Virus record (IMG/VR): IMGVR_UViG_3300031877_000010
Span: 1 to 23,945 of that record
From: a virus
Length of the DNA: 23,945 bases
Strand: one strand, 5' to 3'
Shown here: positions 1-6,348 of the stretch, piece by piece
Position numbering within the stretch: position 1 is the stretch's first letter
How the letters are laid out: each line of letters begins with the position of its first letter
Program-made: the position numbers and the translations under genes
The notes under the pieces: model-generated
What the model was told of the DNA's origin: nothing
The model's input: the letters and a program-made list of their open reading frames with translations, nothing else
The model's database searches: none

Positions 1-649
1 GTCCGCAGTACTTTTCAAAAATTTCGGGCATCATTTTTTCTATCTTTGCTTTAGCTTCAATGAGACTCTTGCGTGTTTCTCCGTCACATGTTAGGTTTTC
101 ACAAAGAACTCGCAGGATCCCGGTGCCAAAAGGCTCTCCATTTACCGGGTTCCAACAGAAATGAATAATACTCTCGGGTGCCAAGGTTTTTCCGCCATAA
201 GTCGCCGTTTGCTTATAGCCCTTAACTTCACCGTAGGCATCCCGCAAAACCTTCTCAATGCTCGTGATAGGCAAAATTTTAAGATTTTCCAGTTTGGCAG
301 GTGTGACTTTCTCCCAAAAACTATTTCCATAAGCCACTACCTCCCTCGCGCCTATCTGCAACAAACCATCAAGATTTACGGCTTCATTAAACTTATCGAT
401 GATTTTCTTAGGTTTACCACTGTAATATTCTTCATTTGCCGTGGTGTAAAACCCCGCCCCCACAGCCTGATCCGCTAAAAAGTCCACAGCAGCCTTCGCC
501 GCATAATCAGCAACATAAACCGCTACTTGATCTGCCAATGCAACCTTCGCCGTCTCTCCAACAACTTCTTTCCAAGCGGGTAGGAGGGTGCCCTGCGGTC
601 CCTTTTCCCGCAAAGAAAATTCTTTAATACGCCTAAAAAATGAACTCAT
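1..649 (-). CDS. Phage portal protein, N-terminal part (runs off left edge)
   Basis: The reverse strand is open from an ATG at 649 to the window edge, giving 216 residues with no stop. The protein starts MSSFFRRIKEF. It has an Ala-rich helical stretch (about 35-65), then the portal-like segments AREVVAYGNSFWEKV (about 101-115), ILPITSIEKVLRDAYGEVKG (about 124-143) and NPVNGEPFGTGIL (about 167-179). These match the clip/wing region of dodecameric portal proteins, the ring at the capsid vertex through which DNA is packaged. The start codon overlaps the stop of the upstream ribbon-helix-helix gene (TAATG), so the two are probably translationally coupled. The gene lies on the strand opposite to the protease, capsid and terminase genes, which is unusual. 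The C-terminal half is outside the window. Family assignment is from motif recall and is fairly secure. Confidence 0.85.
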   Translation of the reverse strand, partial: MSSFFRRIKEFSLREKGPQGTLLPAWKEVVGETAKVALADQVAVYVADYAAKAAVDFLADQAVGAGFYTTANEEYYSGKPKKIIDKFNEAVNLDGLLQIGAREVVAYGNSFWEKVTPAKLENLKILPITSIEKVLRDAYGEVKGYKQTATYGGKTLAPESIIHFCWNPVNGEPFGTGILRVLCENLTCDGETRKSLIEAKAKIEKMMPEIFEKYCG

Positions 650-861
650 TAAATTGCACTCCTCAAGGCGGGGGCCGGGGCCTTCTCAATTTCCCCCGAA
701 CTTTTGAAGTGTTCCTCCAGGATAATTTGAATGTATTCTGATCGCGATCGTCGAGCCTTAAGGCTTGCTTCGTCAACCTTAGCAATAATCTCCTTCGTCA
801 ACGCAATAGAAATTCTGTCCTTTCTCAAAGTCCTTTCAATGAATAATTTAATTATTAACAT
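649..861 (-). CDS. Ribbon-helix-helix (CopG/Arc-like) DNA-binding regulator
   Basis: A 70-residue protein. The segment RKDRISIALTKEIIAKVDE followed by ASLKARRSRSEYIQIILEEH is a typical ribbon-helix-helix fold: a short beta strand (about 14-21), helix 1 (about 22-35), a turn with RRSRSEY, then helix 2. Such proteins bind DNA as dimers through the paired strands, usually at inverted repeats. A perfect 9-bp inverted repeat lies 9-29 bases upstream of the ATG, so autoregulation is likely. The gene is the first of a two-gene minus-strand unit with the portal gene, overlapping it by one base (TAATG). It is divergent from the zinc-ribbon gene at 934. Residues 1-12 (MLIIKLFIERTL) are hydrophobic and outside the core fold, so a later start is possible. 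Confidence 0.85.
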   Translation of the reverse strand: MLIIKLFIERTLRKDRISIALTKEIIAKVDEASLKARRSRSEYIQIILEEHFKSSGEIEKAPAPALRSAI

Positions 862-869
862 TTAATACT

Positions 870-890
870 TGTTGTGAATGTTTCACAACA
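870..890. promoter_or_regulatory. Perfect inverted repeat, probable operator
   Basis: The arms TGTTGTGAA (870-878) and TTCACAACA (882-890) are exact reverse complements with a 3-nt spacer. The site lies just upstream of the ribbon-helix-helix start (861), where the minus-strand transcription start would be expected. It is inferred to be the binding site of that regulator. The T-rich tract after it on the plus strand (891-899) also resembles a hairpin terminator, but no plus-strand gene precedes it. Confidence 0.6.
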
Positions 891-899
891 TCTTTTTTT

Positions 900-916
900 A
901 ATTTAGAGCCTAAATT
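900..916. promoter_or_regulatory. Second inverted repeat overlapping an AT-rich promoter region
   Basis: The arms AATTTAG (900-906) and CTAAATT (910-916) are exact reverse complements with a 3-nt spacer. The sequence includes TATA-like AT-rich DNA between divergent genes. A TATA element near 898-905 would place a plus-strand start a few bases before the ATG at 934, which has no clear ribosome-binding site, suggesting a short or absent leader. Occupation of this site could control both directions. Confidence 0.45.
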
Positions 917-933
917 TTCTTTTGTTGATTGAA

Positions 934-1086
934 ATGTCTAAAAAATCTGTTTCTACTGAAGAAAAACCGAAGGGTTTAGTTTGTCCATTTTGTGGCAAAC
1001 CCATGAGAATCACCCTCGAGGAAGCTAACCTTTACGTATGTGACGGATGCGGATTCCTGGCGTATTTTGCCAAACTTAAGCCTTAA
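934..1086 (+). CDS. Small zinc-ribbon protein
   Basis: A 50-residue ORF from ATG to TAA. It has two CxxC knuckles, CPFC (17-20) and CDGC (36-39), separated by 15 residues, the arrangement of a zinc ribbon that binds one Zn ion. The N-terminus is short and Lys/Ser rich. No Shine-Dalgarno sequence precedes the ATG, but an AT-rich element about 30 nt upstream fits a near-leaderless archaeal transcript. It is the first gene of the plus-strand head operon; the next gene begins 10 nt after its stop behind GGAG. Function is unknown. It could bind nucleic acid or regulate transcription. The two intact knuckles and the operon position support a real gene. Confidence 0.75.
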   Translation: MSKKSVSTEEKPKGLVCPFCGKPMRITLEEANLYVCDGCGFLAYFAKLKP

Positions 1087-1096
1087 GGAGTAAACC

Positions 1097-2716
1097 ATGC
1101 CAATTCACCAAGACTATCACGGCATGCTTGACGGCATGACAGACCAGTATTGCGACGGAAAAACAGAGGACACAACCACAGGTCAGACCGCTGAAGGATA
1201 TTCGGGCAAAACTTGTCAAAAGGCTCTAAGCGTTTTTTATGCAACATGCAAGGAAAAAGGATGGGACTACACTAAGCCTCGCCCAAAAGAACGCCTTACT
1301 GAGCGCTTCCAATGGGCCATGCCAATCGAAATCATGGACAAGGAACGCATGATAAAAGGCATCGCGATTAAAGTCGGTAAAAGTCGCAATCGAATTAATT
1401 GGGCACAAGAAGAATTACAGAAATCAGCTCGCACCCTTGCAGGCATGCCCATACGCATTAATCACGACCCTAATTTGGGCGATATGGGAAAAAGCAGCAT
1501 TAGGTTTTCGGAATTTGAAGATGACCAAATTGAATATTTCGGGTGGATAGATCCTGCCGCCCGCATTCCATTTGAAGGAAAAATGCAGGATCCATACGAT
1601 CTTATTAAAAAAGGGGTCATTACTCATGGAAGTGTAGGCGCCCCGCCGCCTGCCTGGTGGTCCGATCCAGAAACACCACGATATTTTGTGTTCGATGAGT
1701 ACAGCCTAATTTTGCCACCGGCAGAACCCGGAGCTTGGGGTACTTCCGTTGAGATTATGGAGAAATTATTGGGTGATCCGCCCATCACGGTTAAGGAGGC
1801 AAAAGAAAAAATGAGTTTAGAAGAGAAAATGGCTGAAGAGATAAGGCCCTTCATTGAAAAAATCCTTGACGAGAAAATTCAGCGACAAACCATTAAAACA
1901 AGCAGTGCCTTCCAAAAAGAAATTGATAGTCTCCACGAAAAACTAACACAGAATGAATCCACTCTTAAGAAGGAAATCGATGATTTAAAACAAAAATCAA
2001 CAGAGACTATATCTGGCTTCCAAAAAGAAATCAAAGAGACAAAAGAAGCCCTGACTGCCTCAATTCAGAAAGGCGTCGATGAAAAATTAGGCGAAAGCAC
2101 AAAACAACTTCAAAGCCTTCAGACAAACATAAAAAACCTTGAAGAAACATTACCTGAAACCATTAAGAAAAACATTTTGCGGGAAGTTGAGTGGACAACC
2201 GAGTACATTAATGATTTGCCCGACAGCTGCTTCGCCTACATTGAGTCTGGTGGCGAAAAAGAGGAAGGAAAAACTGTTCCCCGATCCTTGCGTCATTTGC
2301 CTTACAAAGATAGAGAAGGCAACATTGATAGAGAACATTTGGCTGCTGCTCTCCAGGCTTTAGGCGGAGCCAGAACTGGCAAGCCTCTTCCATATGCGGA
2401 CGAAGCTAAACCTGTGCTTTGTAGAGCTGCTAAAGAAATAGAATTGGAAAGCGAAGTGTGCGGAGAAACTGAAATATGCCACATAAAATCCGACTTGGAA
2501 GCTGTAAAGACTAAATTGAATGAGCAGCTTTCCGAGGAAAAAGTCCGCAAAATCATCGAAGAACTTCTTGATAAGCATCGGATTGAGGAGAAATTCAAGG
2601 GCGAAAAACCTCCGGGCGAAGGCGTAATCGAGCCTAAAGAGGAGGAACCCATTTTCAAAATTCCCTTCAGCCAGAAACGATTGGCTGACGTGGTTCAATC
2701 ACAGTCACAAACGTGA
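1097..2716 (+). CDS. Capsid maturation protease fused to scaffold
   Basis: A 539-residue protein that appears to combine protease and scaffold. The N-terminal domain (about 70-225) resembles HK97/S78-type prohead proteases: GMPIRINHD puts the likely catalytic His at 123, and HGSVG puts the likely Ser at 179. A long Lys/Glu-rich coiled coil covers about 240-360, as in scaffolds that guide capsid assembly. Residues about 371-450 (DLPDSCFAYIE, then PRSLRHLPYKD) match a domain often seen in phage capsid-associated proteins (I recall it as DUF6582). The rest is another charged helix. It stands directly before the decoration and major capsid genes, the expected place. An in-frame AGGAGG (1794-1799) followed by ATG 1811 could start a scaffold-only form from residue 239. 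Start chosen: ATG 1097 behind GGAG. Confidence 0.85.
   Translation: MPIHQDYHGMLDGMTDQYCDGKTEDTTTGQTAEGYSGKTCQKALSVFYATCKEKGWDYTKPRPKERLTERFQWAMPIEIMDKERMIKGIAIKVGKSRNRINWAQEELQKSARTLAGMPIRINHDPNLGDMGKSSIRFSEFEDDQIEYFGWIDPAARIPFEGKMQDPYDLIKKGVITHGSVGAPPPAWWSDPETPRYFVFDEYSLILPPAEPGAWGTSVEIMEKLLGDPPITVKEAKEKMSLEEKMAEEIRPFIEKILDEKIQRQTIKTSSAFQKEIDSLHEKLTQNESTLKKEIDDLKQKSTETISGFQKEIKETKEALTASIQKGVDEKLGESTKQLQSLQTNIKNLEETLPETIKKNILREVEWTTEYINDLPDSCFAYIESGGEKEEGKTVPRSLRHLPYKDREGNIDREHLAAALQALGGARTGKPLPYADEAKPVLCRAAKEIELESEVCGETEICHIKSDLEAVKTKLNEQLSEEKVRKIIEELLDKHRIEEKFKGEKPPGEGVIEPKEEEPIFKIPFSQKRLADVVQSQSQT
1811..2716 (+). CDS. Possible nested scaffold protein (internal in-frame start)
   Basis: The site AGGAGG at 1794-1799 is followed 11 nt later by ATG 1811, in frame with the protease gene at residue 239 (MSLEEKMAEE). 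Initiation here would give a 301-residue protein made of the coiled coil and C-terminal domain without the protease. Lambda makes its scaffold Nu3 this way from within C. The break falls exactly between the protease domain and the coiled coil, which favours function. The spacing is a little long, and the purine run also encodes ordinary residues, so chance is possible. Confidence 0.45.
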   Translation: MSLEEKMAEEIRPFIEKILDEKIQRQTIKTSSAFQKEIDSLHEKLTQNESTLKKEIDDLKQKSTETISGFQKEIKETKEALTASIQKGVDEKLGESTKQLQSLQTNIKNLEETLPETIKKNILREVEWTTEYINDLPDSCFAYIESGGEKEEGKTVPRSLRHLPYKDREGNIDREHLAAALQALGGARTGKPLPYADEAKPVLCRAAKEIELESEVCGETEICHIKSDLEAVKTKLNEQLSEEKVRKIIEELLDKHRIEEKFKGEKPPGEGVIEPKEEEPIFKIPFSQKRLADVVQSQSQT

Positions 2717-2749
2717 CAAATAAGAAAACGAAAAATGGAGTGAATTCGA

Positions 2750-3160
2750 ATGCCAACAGACAATTGGCCTGAGCAAGAAGGACTGATTGAGAGAAGCGGC
2801 ATATATTCCTTCAGAAGCGACGCAGCCATAACACTTGGCAATGTAGTCAAAGCTGGCGACGCTGACCTTGACGTGGCAGTAGGAACACTTGAGGCCACCA
2901 CATGCGTCGGAGTAGCCCTCGAAACCGTAAGCGCAGTCAACAAACAGCTCAGCGTGGACCTTTGTGGATCCGGCCACATCGTTAAGGTTGTTGCAGCCGG
3001 GGCGATTTCAAGGGGTGCCAGAGTTTACGCGGCTGCCAATGGTAAAGTTAACAGCGGTCCAGTAACGCCCGCCATAGGAGACGAGAAGAAAGTGTTGGGC
3101 TACACTTTGCAGGCGGCAACAACAGACGGCGACGAAATACTTATTGTCCTGGGCATTTAG
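2750..3160 (+). CDS. Capsid decoration (cement) protein, DUF2190-like
   Basis: A 136-residue Gly/Ala/Val-rich beta protein. Segments VVKAGDADLDVAVGT (about 33-47), GVALETVSA (about 54-62) and VVAAGAISRGARVYAAANGKV (about 80-100), followed by GDEKKVLGYTLQAATTDGDEI, are characteristic of the DUF2190 family. These small proteins bind the outside of HK97-type capsids or sit next to the capsid gene. It is encoded between the protease-scaffold and the major capsid gene, the usual location. The start ATG 2750 has GGAGTGA about 8 nt upstream; the next gene begins 4 nt after the stop. It probably stabilises the expanded shell, which is inferred from the family. Confidence 0.85.
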   Translation: MPTDNWPEQEGLIERSGIYSFRSDAAITLGNVVKAGDADLDVAVGTLEATTCVGVALETVSAVNKQLSVDLCGSGHIVKVVAAGAISRGARVYAAANGKVNSGPVTPAIGDEKKVLGYTLQAATTDGDEILIVLGI

Positions 3161-3163
3161 GAG

Positions 3164-4138
3164 ATGTCAAAGTTGAGCGAACGCGTAAGAATTTTGGAAA
3201 GAGAGCCGAAACCCAGTGGAAGTTTAATGCGCCTGGAAGAAACATTGAAACAGAAAGGCAAAATAAGTCTGACGGAGGGCAAAACTGTTGACCAGAGCCT
3301 CGCCCTTTTAAGGCAAATGATGGAGGCCGACATCAAAGATAAGGGCCTGCGAGAAGTATTAGTTGCGGACACCAACATTCAAATCGCCAAAGTCATGGAT
3401 ATCGTTTGGAGCGCCTTAGTGCCTGAACTAATCGGCAGAAATCTAATAACAGTAATGACAGGCATTTCGCCAGTTCTCAGAATTCCTAAGGCAGTGGTGG
3501 GCAAAGTTTACAAAGTCGGCCAGCTTGGAGGGGCGCCGGTAGGCGGCGAAACCTATGAATTCACGGATATTACGCCAGAACTTTACGGTGTCAACGTTGC
3601 AGTGCCACGAACACTCATTGAAGACGCAAGTTGGCCCGTTATAGAGAGGCAACTTGGAGAGACAAGTAGGGCAATGGCAGAGAAAGAGACTGAGGTTATA
3701 GTTGCAGCATTGGAGGCAGCGGCTTCAACTCAAAGCTACGCCACAAGTGTTTATGATACAATGTGCAATGCCATGAAGACTATGGGAGCAAATAATGCAA
3801 GACCCACTGTAATGGCATGCCATCCAAACGATTATTGGGGCAAAGTTATGCTCGACGCCGTCATCAAGAACTGGTATCAATGGGGTGGGCAACCAACAGT
3901 ACCCTCAGGAGTTGTACCTCAAATTCTCGGCATGAAACCCTTCATAAGCACAAAGGTTACATCGGGCACCATGCTCTTCGTGGATCCAGCTCGCGTGGGA
4001 GTACATTATGTTCGCAGAGACGCAACGCTTGCCGATTGGGAGGACCCCATCAACGACCTTGTCGGATCTGTGTTAACAAGCCGCTTTGGATGTGGTGTGC
4101 TCCGCGCAAACGCAGTCCTTAAAGTGGCCACAGCATAA
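3164..4138 (+). CDS. Major capsid protein, HK97 fold
   Basis: A 324-residue protein that would form the icosahedral shell. The N-terminal 60 residues are helical and charged, as in a delta-domain or N-arm. They are followed by VADTNIQIAKVMDIVWSAL, LIGRNLITVMTGISPVLRIPKA, a Gly-rich loop with GGAPVGGETYEF (E-loop-like), and NVAVPRTLIEDASWPVIERQLGE, which reads as the spine helix region. The A-domain part ends with SVLTSRFGCGVLRANAVLKV. Gene order (protease, decoration, capsid) supports the call. GGAG directly abuts ATG 3164, so TTG at 3173 (residue 4), 9 nt after GGAG, is an alternative start. Pyrimidine-rich sequence after the stop (about 4160-4178) may attenuate or end transcription. Confidence 0.92.
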   Translation: MSKLSERVRILEREPKPSGSLMRLEETLKQKGKISLTEGKTVDQSLALLRQMMEADIKDKGLREVLVADTNIQIAKVMDIVWSALVPELIGRNLITVMTGISPVLRIPKAVVGKVYKVGQLGGAPVGGETYEFTDITPELYGVNVAVPRTLIEDASWPVIERQLGETSRAMAEKETEVIVAALEAAASTQSYATSVYDTMCNAMKTMGANNARPTVMACHPNDYWGKVMLDAVIKNWYQWGGQPTVPSGVVPQILGMKPFISTKVTSGTMLFVDPARVGVHYVRRDATLADWEDPINDLVGSVLTSRFGCGVLRANAVLKVATA

Positions 4139-4188
4139 GCTCAGAAACCGTTAACTAAGCATTCTTCCCTATTTTCTTAGGTGATAAA

Positions 4189-4407
4189 ATGAAGCCAGCC
4201 TTCGGAACGCCAGTTGGACAATGCGTCAAATGCCGCCAAGTTAAGATTGGCGGCGACTTCTTTAAAATGAAAAGCAGAGAAGTAAATGCCGAAGGCAAGC
4301 ACATGCAACGATTATACTTTGTCTGCTCAGACTGCCTACAAAATCATCCTCGCCAAGAGATCCGGGAACTAATCGTCAAAATCAACGACGGAGAATCCAA
4401 TACTTGA
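4189..4407 (+). CDS. Small zinc-binding protein
   Basis: A 72-residue protein with paired knuckles CVKC (about 12-15) and CSDC (about 46-49), consistent with one Zn site stabilising a beta-rich domain. The start ATG 4189 follows AGGTGA by about 8 nt. Its stop overlaps the TTG start of the glycosyltransferase (TTGA), so the two are probably co-translated. I do not recognise a family. Its place in the modification cassette (glycosyltransferase, methyltransferase, another zinc protein) suggests a structural or partner role there, but nothing in the sequence fixes a function. Confidence 0.75.
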   Translation: MKPAFGTPVGQCVKCRQVKIGGDFFKMKSREVNAEGKHMQRLYFVCSDCLQNHPRQEIRELIVKINDGESNT

Positions 4408-5081
4408 AACTCATTGCGGCGTATATTGTCTACAACGAGGCGCCTTTTTTAGCCATGAGTTTGAGCGCAATTAATGGGCTGGTTGATGAAGTTCTTATTG
4501 TGGATGGCTGCTTTGAAGGATTTGAGCCTGAAGCCAATGGCGCCAGTTACGACGGAACATTAAAAGTCATTAAGAAATTTCCCTTCAAGCAACCTCTTCG
4601 TTTAATTGAGGCACAAACTCCCTGGAAATCGGAAATGGATAAACTTAATCAATGGTGGCAATTCGCCGATGAAGACGATTGGCTTCTCGAACTAAGCGCT
4701 GATGAAATTGTTTTGCGGGGCCTTATGGCATATCGATGTTTTCCTTTAAAATACAAACTTGAGCATCAATACCGCGATTTAGATGTAGTTTTCACACAAA
4801 ACCTTAACACTTATTTTTACCTGCCAAATGATGTTGATTTCGGCGTCACATGGTACCCTAAACTCATCCACGTTAAACCAGGCATTCATTTCGCTGAAAA
4901 CCATTACACATTGAGGGACAAAGACGGCGGACAAATACCGGCACCAGGAAAATACACTAACGACCCCGACATAGAAATTTTGCATCTTCACCATTTAAGA
5001 AGCCCTGAACGGTTGAAAATGAGAAACGAATATGATAATTGGCGCTTTGACCATGAAAGGGGCGTCGAAAAACGTGAATGA
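4404..5081 (+). CDS. GT2-like glycosyltransferase (GT-A fold)
   Basis: A 225-residue protein. The N-terminus KLIAAYIVYNEAPFLAMSL and then VDEVLIVDGCF are the first two beta-alpha units of a GT-A glycosyltransferase, with NE (residues 11-12) typical of family 2. EDDWLLELSADEIV (about 91-104) carries the acidic metal/nucleotide-binding motif. A late His-rich segment (EILHLHHL) and a charged C-terminus follow. It would transfer a sugar from a nucleotide sugar to a protein, glycan or base; the acceptor is unknown. The start is TTG 4404, overlapping the previous stop, with GGAG about 10 nt upstream. No transmembrane segment is seen, so it acts in the cytoplasm. Possible targets are virion proteins or host envelope glycans. 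Confidence 0.88.
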   Translation: MKLIAAYIVYNEAPFLAMSLSAINGLVDEVLIVDGCFEGFEPEANGASYDGTLKVIKKFPFKQPLRLIEAQTPWKSEMDKLNQWWQFADEDDWLLELSADEIVLRGLMAYRCFPLKYKLEHQYRDLDVVFTQNLNTYFYLPNDVDFGVTWYPKLIHVKPGIHFAENHYTLRDKDGGQIPAPGKYTNDPDIEILHLHHLRSPERLKMRNEYDNWRFDHERGVEKRE

Positions 5082-5466
5082 ACATCCTGACGATTTCTGG
5101 GGACGAGTGCATCGAGCCGATGAATTATTTGGTTTTGGCTTAGATATTGGGGCCGGCGCAAACAAAGTTACTTTTGTCGGGTGTGATCTGCGGAAAATAA
5201 GCGACGTACAATGCGATGCATGTTATCTCCCCTTCCGTGAGAAAGCCTTTGTTATAACTGTTTTTCGCCACAGCCTTGAACATGTCAAGCAGTGGCCAAT
5301 GGCTCTCCAGGAGGCAAAGAGGATTTCAAGTTTCATTTTCATAATTCTGCCCAAAAAAGAAATTTGGGGAAATAGTGAGCATGTTCCCTATTTTGAGTTA
5401 GACGCTAAGAAAGTCAAAGATTTCGAGTATGGCATATGCTTTTTCCTGGAGGCTCATAATGGCTAA
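5074..5466 (+). CDS. Class I SAM-dependent methyltransferase, short
   Basis: About 130 residues. Motif I is GLDIGAG, followed by VGCDL (motif II-like) and DACYLPFREKAFVITVFRHSLEHV, the DxxxLPF...LEH signature of type-11 methyltransferases. The SAM-binding half is complete. The usual C-terminal strands are short, ending after an ILPKKEIWG strand, so it is a minimal form. The reading frame is open upstream to ATG 5032 and ATG 5053. GTG 5074 is preferred because AGGGG (5058-5062) lies 11 nt upstream and it would leave only an 8-nt overlap with the glycosyltransferase. The pairing with a glycosyltransferase suggests modification of a glycan or protein, perhaps O-methylation of a sugar. The substrate is unknown. 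Confidence 0.78.
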   Translation: MNEHPDDFWGRVHRADELFGFGLDIGAGANKVTFVGCDLRKISDVQCDACYLPFREKAFVITVFRHSLEHVKQWPMALQEAKRISSFIFIILPKKEIWGNSEHVPYFELDAKKVKDFEYGICFFLEAHNG

Positions 5467-5758
5467 AATAGGCTGGGCAAAGGGCACATGCAGCAGATGT
5501 AACCGCACCTATTTTTTGCCGAGACCAGCCTTTCCCATTGTTTGCGATTGTTGGCTAATATGCCCTCTCTGTGGATTGACTATGGTACCATATACTCCGC
5601 CGAAACTCTTTCCCCCTGTTTATTGGCCCAAACCTAAGCCTGAAGGAACTTCCACATTAAGAGATAAAACCGAGAAACCAACCATAAATACTCTGGCGTA
5701 CTGCGAAAGCTGCGACTATTATAGCGAACAACCCCCCGTTGAGGTCAATTTAAGTTGA
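5459..5758 (+). CDS. Cys-rich zinc-ribbon protein
   Basis: A 99-residue protein from ATG 5459, chosen because GGAGG at 5449-5452 (CTGGAGG context) lies just upstream; the frame is open to an earlier ATG at 5429 inside the methyltransferase gene. Cysteines come in pairs: CSRC (about 11-14), CDCW and CPLCG (about 29-38), and CESC near 82-85. A Pro-rich linker (PYTPPKLFPPVYWPKPKP) lies between them. This suggests two zinc knuckles or ribbons joined by an extended arm. It overlaps the methyltransferase end by 8 nt, and its TGA overlaps the TTG of the next gene. No family recognised. It could be a nucleic-acid or protein adaptor. Confidence 0.75.
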   Translation: MAKIGWAKGTCSRCNRTYFLPRPAFPIVCDCWLICPLCGLTMVPYTPPKLFPPVYWPKPKPEGTSTLRDKTEKPTINTLAYCESCDYYSEQPPVEVNLS

Positions 5759-6000
5759 GGCATAAGATTGATTTGGACCTCTGCAGGGCCGCCTTAGAAA
5801 AATTGGCGAAGGAGCCCACATGCTATGAGAACCTTCGTAAACACATCATTCGAGTTACAGCTTGTGGATCCCCTGGCAAAGTCAACCGCGTAATAAAGGA
5901 TTTAGTTGTTAACGAATGGATTGAAAAGATGGGCCCCCGAGGCACAAAAACACCCTATCGAATAAGTGAAAGGGGTAAAGCATTTTTGAGGGGTTTATAA
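5755..6000 (+). CDS. Winged-helix DNA-binding protein
   Basis: An 81-residue protein. Helices at LDLCRAALEKLAKE and TCYENLRKHIIRVT are followed by a recognition-type helix PGKVNRVIKDLVVNEWIEK, then a wing with PRGTKTPYRISERGKAFLRGL. This is the layout of archaeal winged-helix regulators (YRISERGKAFL is typical of the wing and last helix). It probably binds DNA and regulates transcription. The start is TTG 5755, which overlaps the stop of the previous gene (TTGA). It is the last gene before a 182-nt non-coding gap with a likely promoter for the next module, so it might control that promoter. Confidence 0.8.
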   Translation: MRHKIDLDLCRAALEKLAKEPTCYENLRKHIIRVTACGSPGKVNRVIKDLVVNEWIEKMGPRGTKTPYRISERGKAFLRGL

Positions 6001-6009
6001 ATTTAAAAT

Positions 6010-6084
6010 GGGGGACTATGGGAATTGACGCATCCCTGAAAAGGCGGCATGCGGTGCGCGTCGAGTGCGGTCGCCGCGTCCCCC
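6010..6084 (+). ncRNA. Candidate structured RNA or complex terminator
   Basis: The sequence can close with GGGGGAC (6010-6016) pairing to GTCCCCC (6078-6084). Inside are two hairpins: GGGA (6020-6023) with TCCC (6033-6036), and GCGGC (6044-6048) with GCCGC (6073-6077), which stacks directly on the outer stem. This makes a three-way junction. The block is far GC-richer than its AT-rich surroundings and is followed by T-rich runs (6095-6141), as a terminator would be. It starts 10 nt after the winged-helix stop, so a terminator is the simpler reading; a small RNA is possible. No known RNA family is recognised. Confidence 0.35.
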
Positions 6085-6151
6085 TATTACTGTCATTTTT
6101 GGCTTCTATTTTTTGAGTATCATTTTTTCGTAGTCATTTTTTGAAAAAATC

Positions 6152-6161
6152 CTTTAAAAAA
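6152..6161 (+). promoter_or_regulatory. TATA-box-like promoter element
   Basis: CTTTAAAAAA at 6152-6161, in an AT-rich context, is centred about 27 nt upstream of ATG 6183. An archaeal transcript would then begin at or next to that ATG, giving a leaderless mRNA. No Shine-Dalgarno sequence precedes the ATG, in agreement. Confidence 0.5.
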
Positions 6162-6182
6162 GCCTATTTTCCAGATTAAAGT

Positions 6183-6344
6183 ATGGAATTAATACGTAAT
6201 GCGGATTGGGTTTTAACCAAGGAAAAAGACGGCTCTCTTTCGATTGTCTCCAGTGATGGCCAGAAACAACTCAAAGAATTGCGGAAGAGGCAAGTTGCCA
6301 GCCTTGAGAGCATTGCGGATTTTGCGGAGCACATGGAGGAATGA
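6183..6344 (+). CDS. Small protein of unknown function (53 aa)
   Basis: An ATG-to-TGA frame encoding MELIRNADWVLTKEKDG and then a helical, charged segment ending ESIADFAEHMEE. It has no recognised domain, no cysteines and no membrane segment. The C-terminal half is likely a helix (KQLKELRKRQ). The start is supported by a TATA-like element at leaderless distance. Its last codons contain GGAGG (6335-6339), which serves as the ribosome-binding site of the next gene at 6349, a sign that the two are arranged together. It may be a small regulator or minor structural protein; the sequence does not decide. Confidence 0.6.
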   Translation: MELIRNADWVLTKEKDGSLSIVSSDGQKQLKELRKRQVASLESIADFAEHMEE

Positions 6345-6348
6345 CGAG

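Noticed and set aside
161-627. Plus-strand open frames at the left edge
   Set aside because: Antisense to the portal gene, whose motifs are clear.
870-900. Hairpin plus T-run read as a plus-strand terminator
   Set aside because: No plus-strand gene lies upstream; the position before the ribbon-helix-helix start favours an operator.
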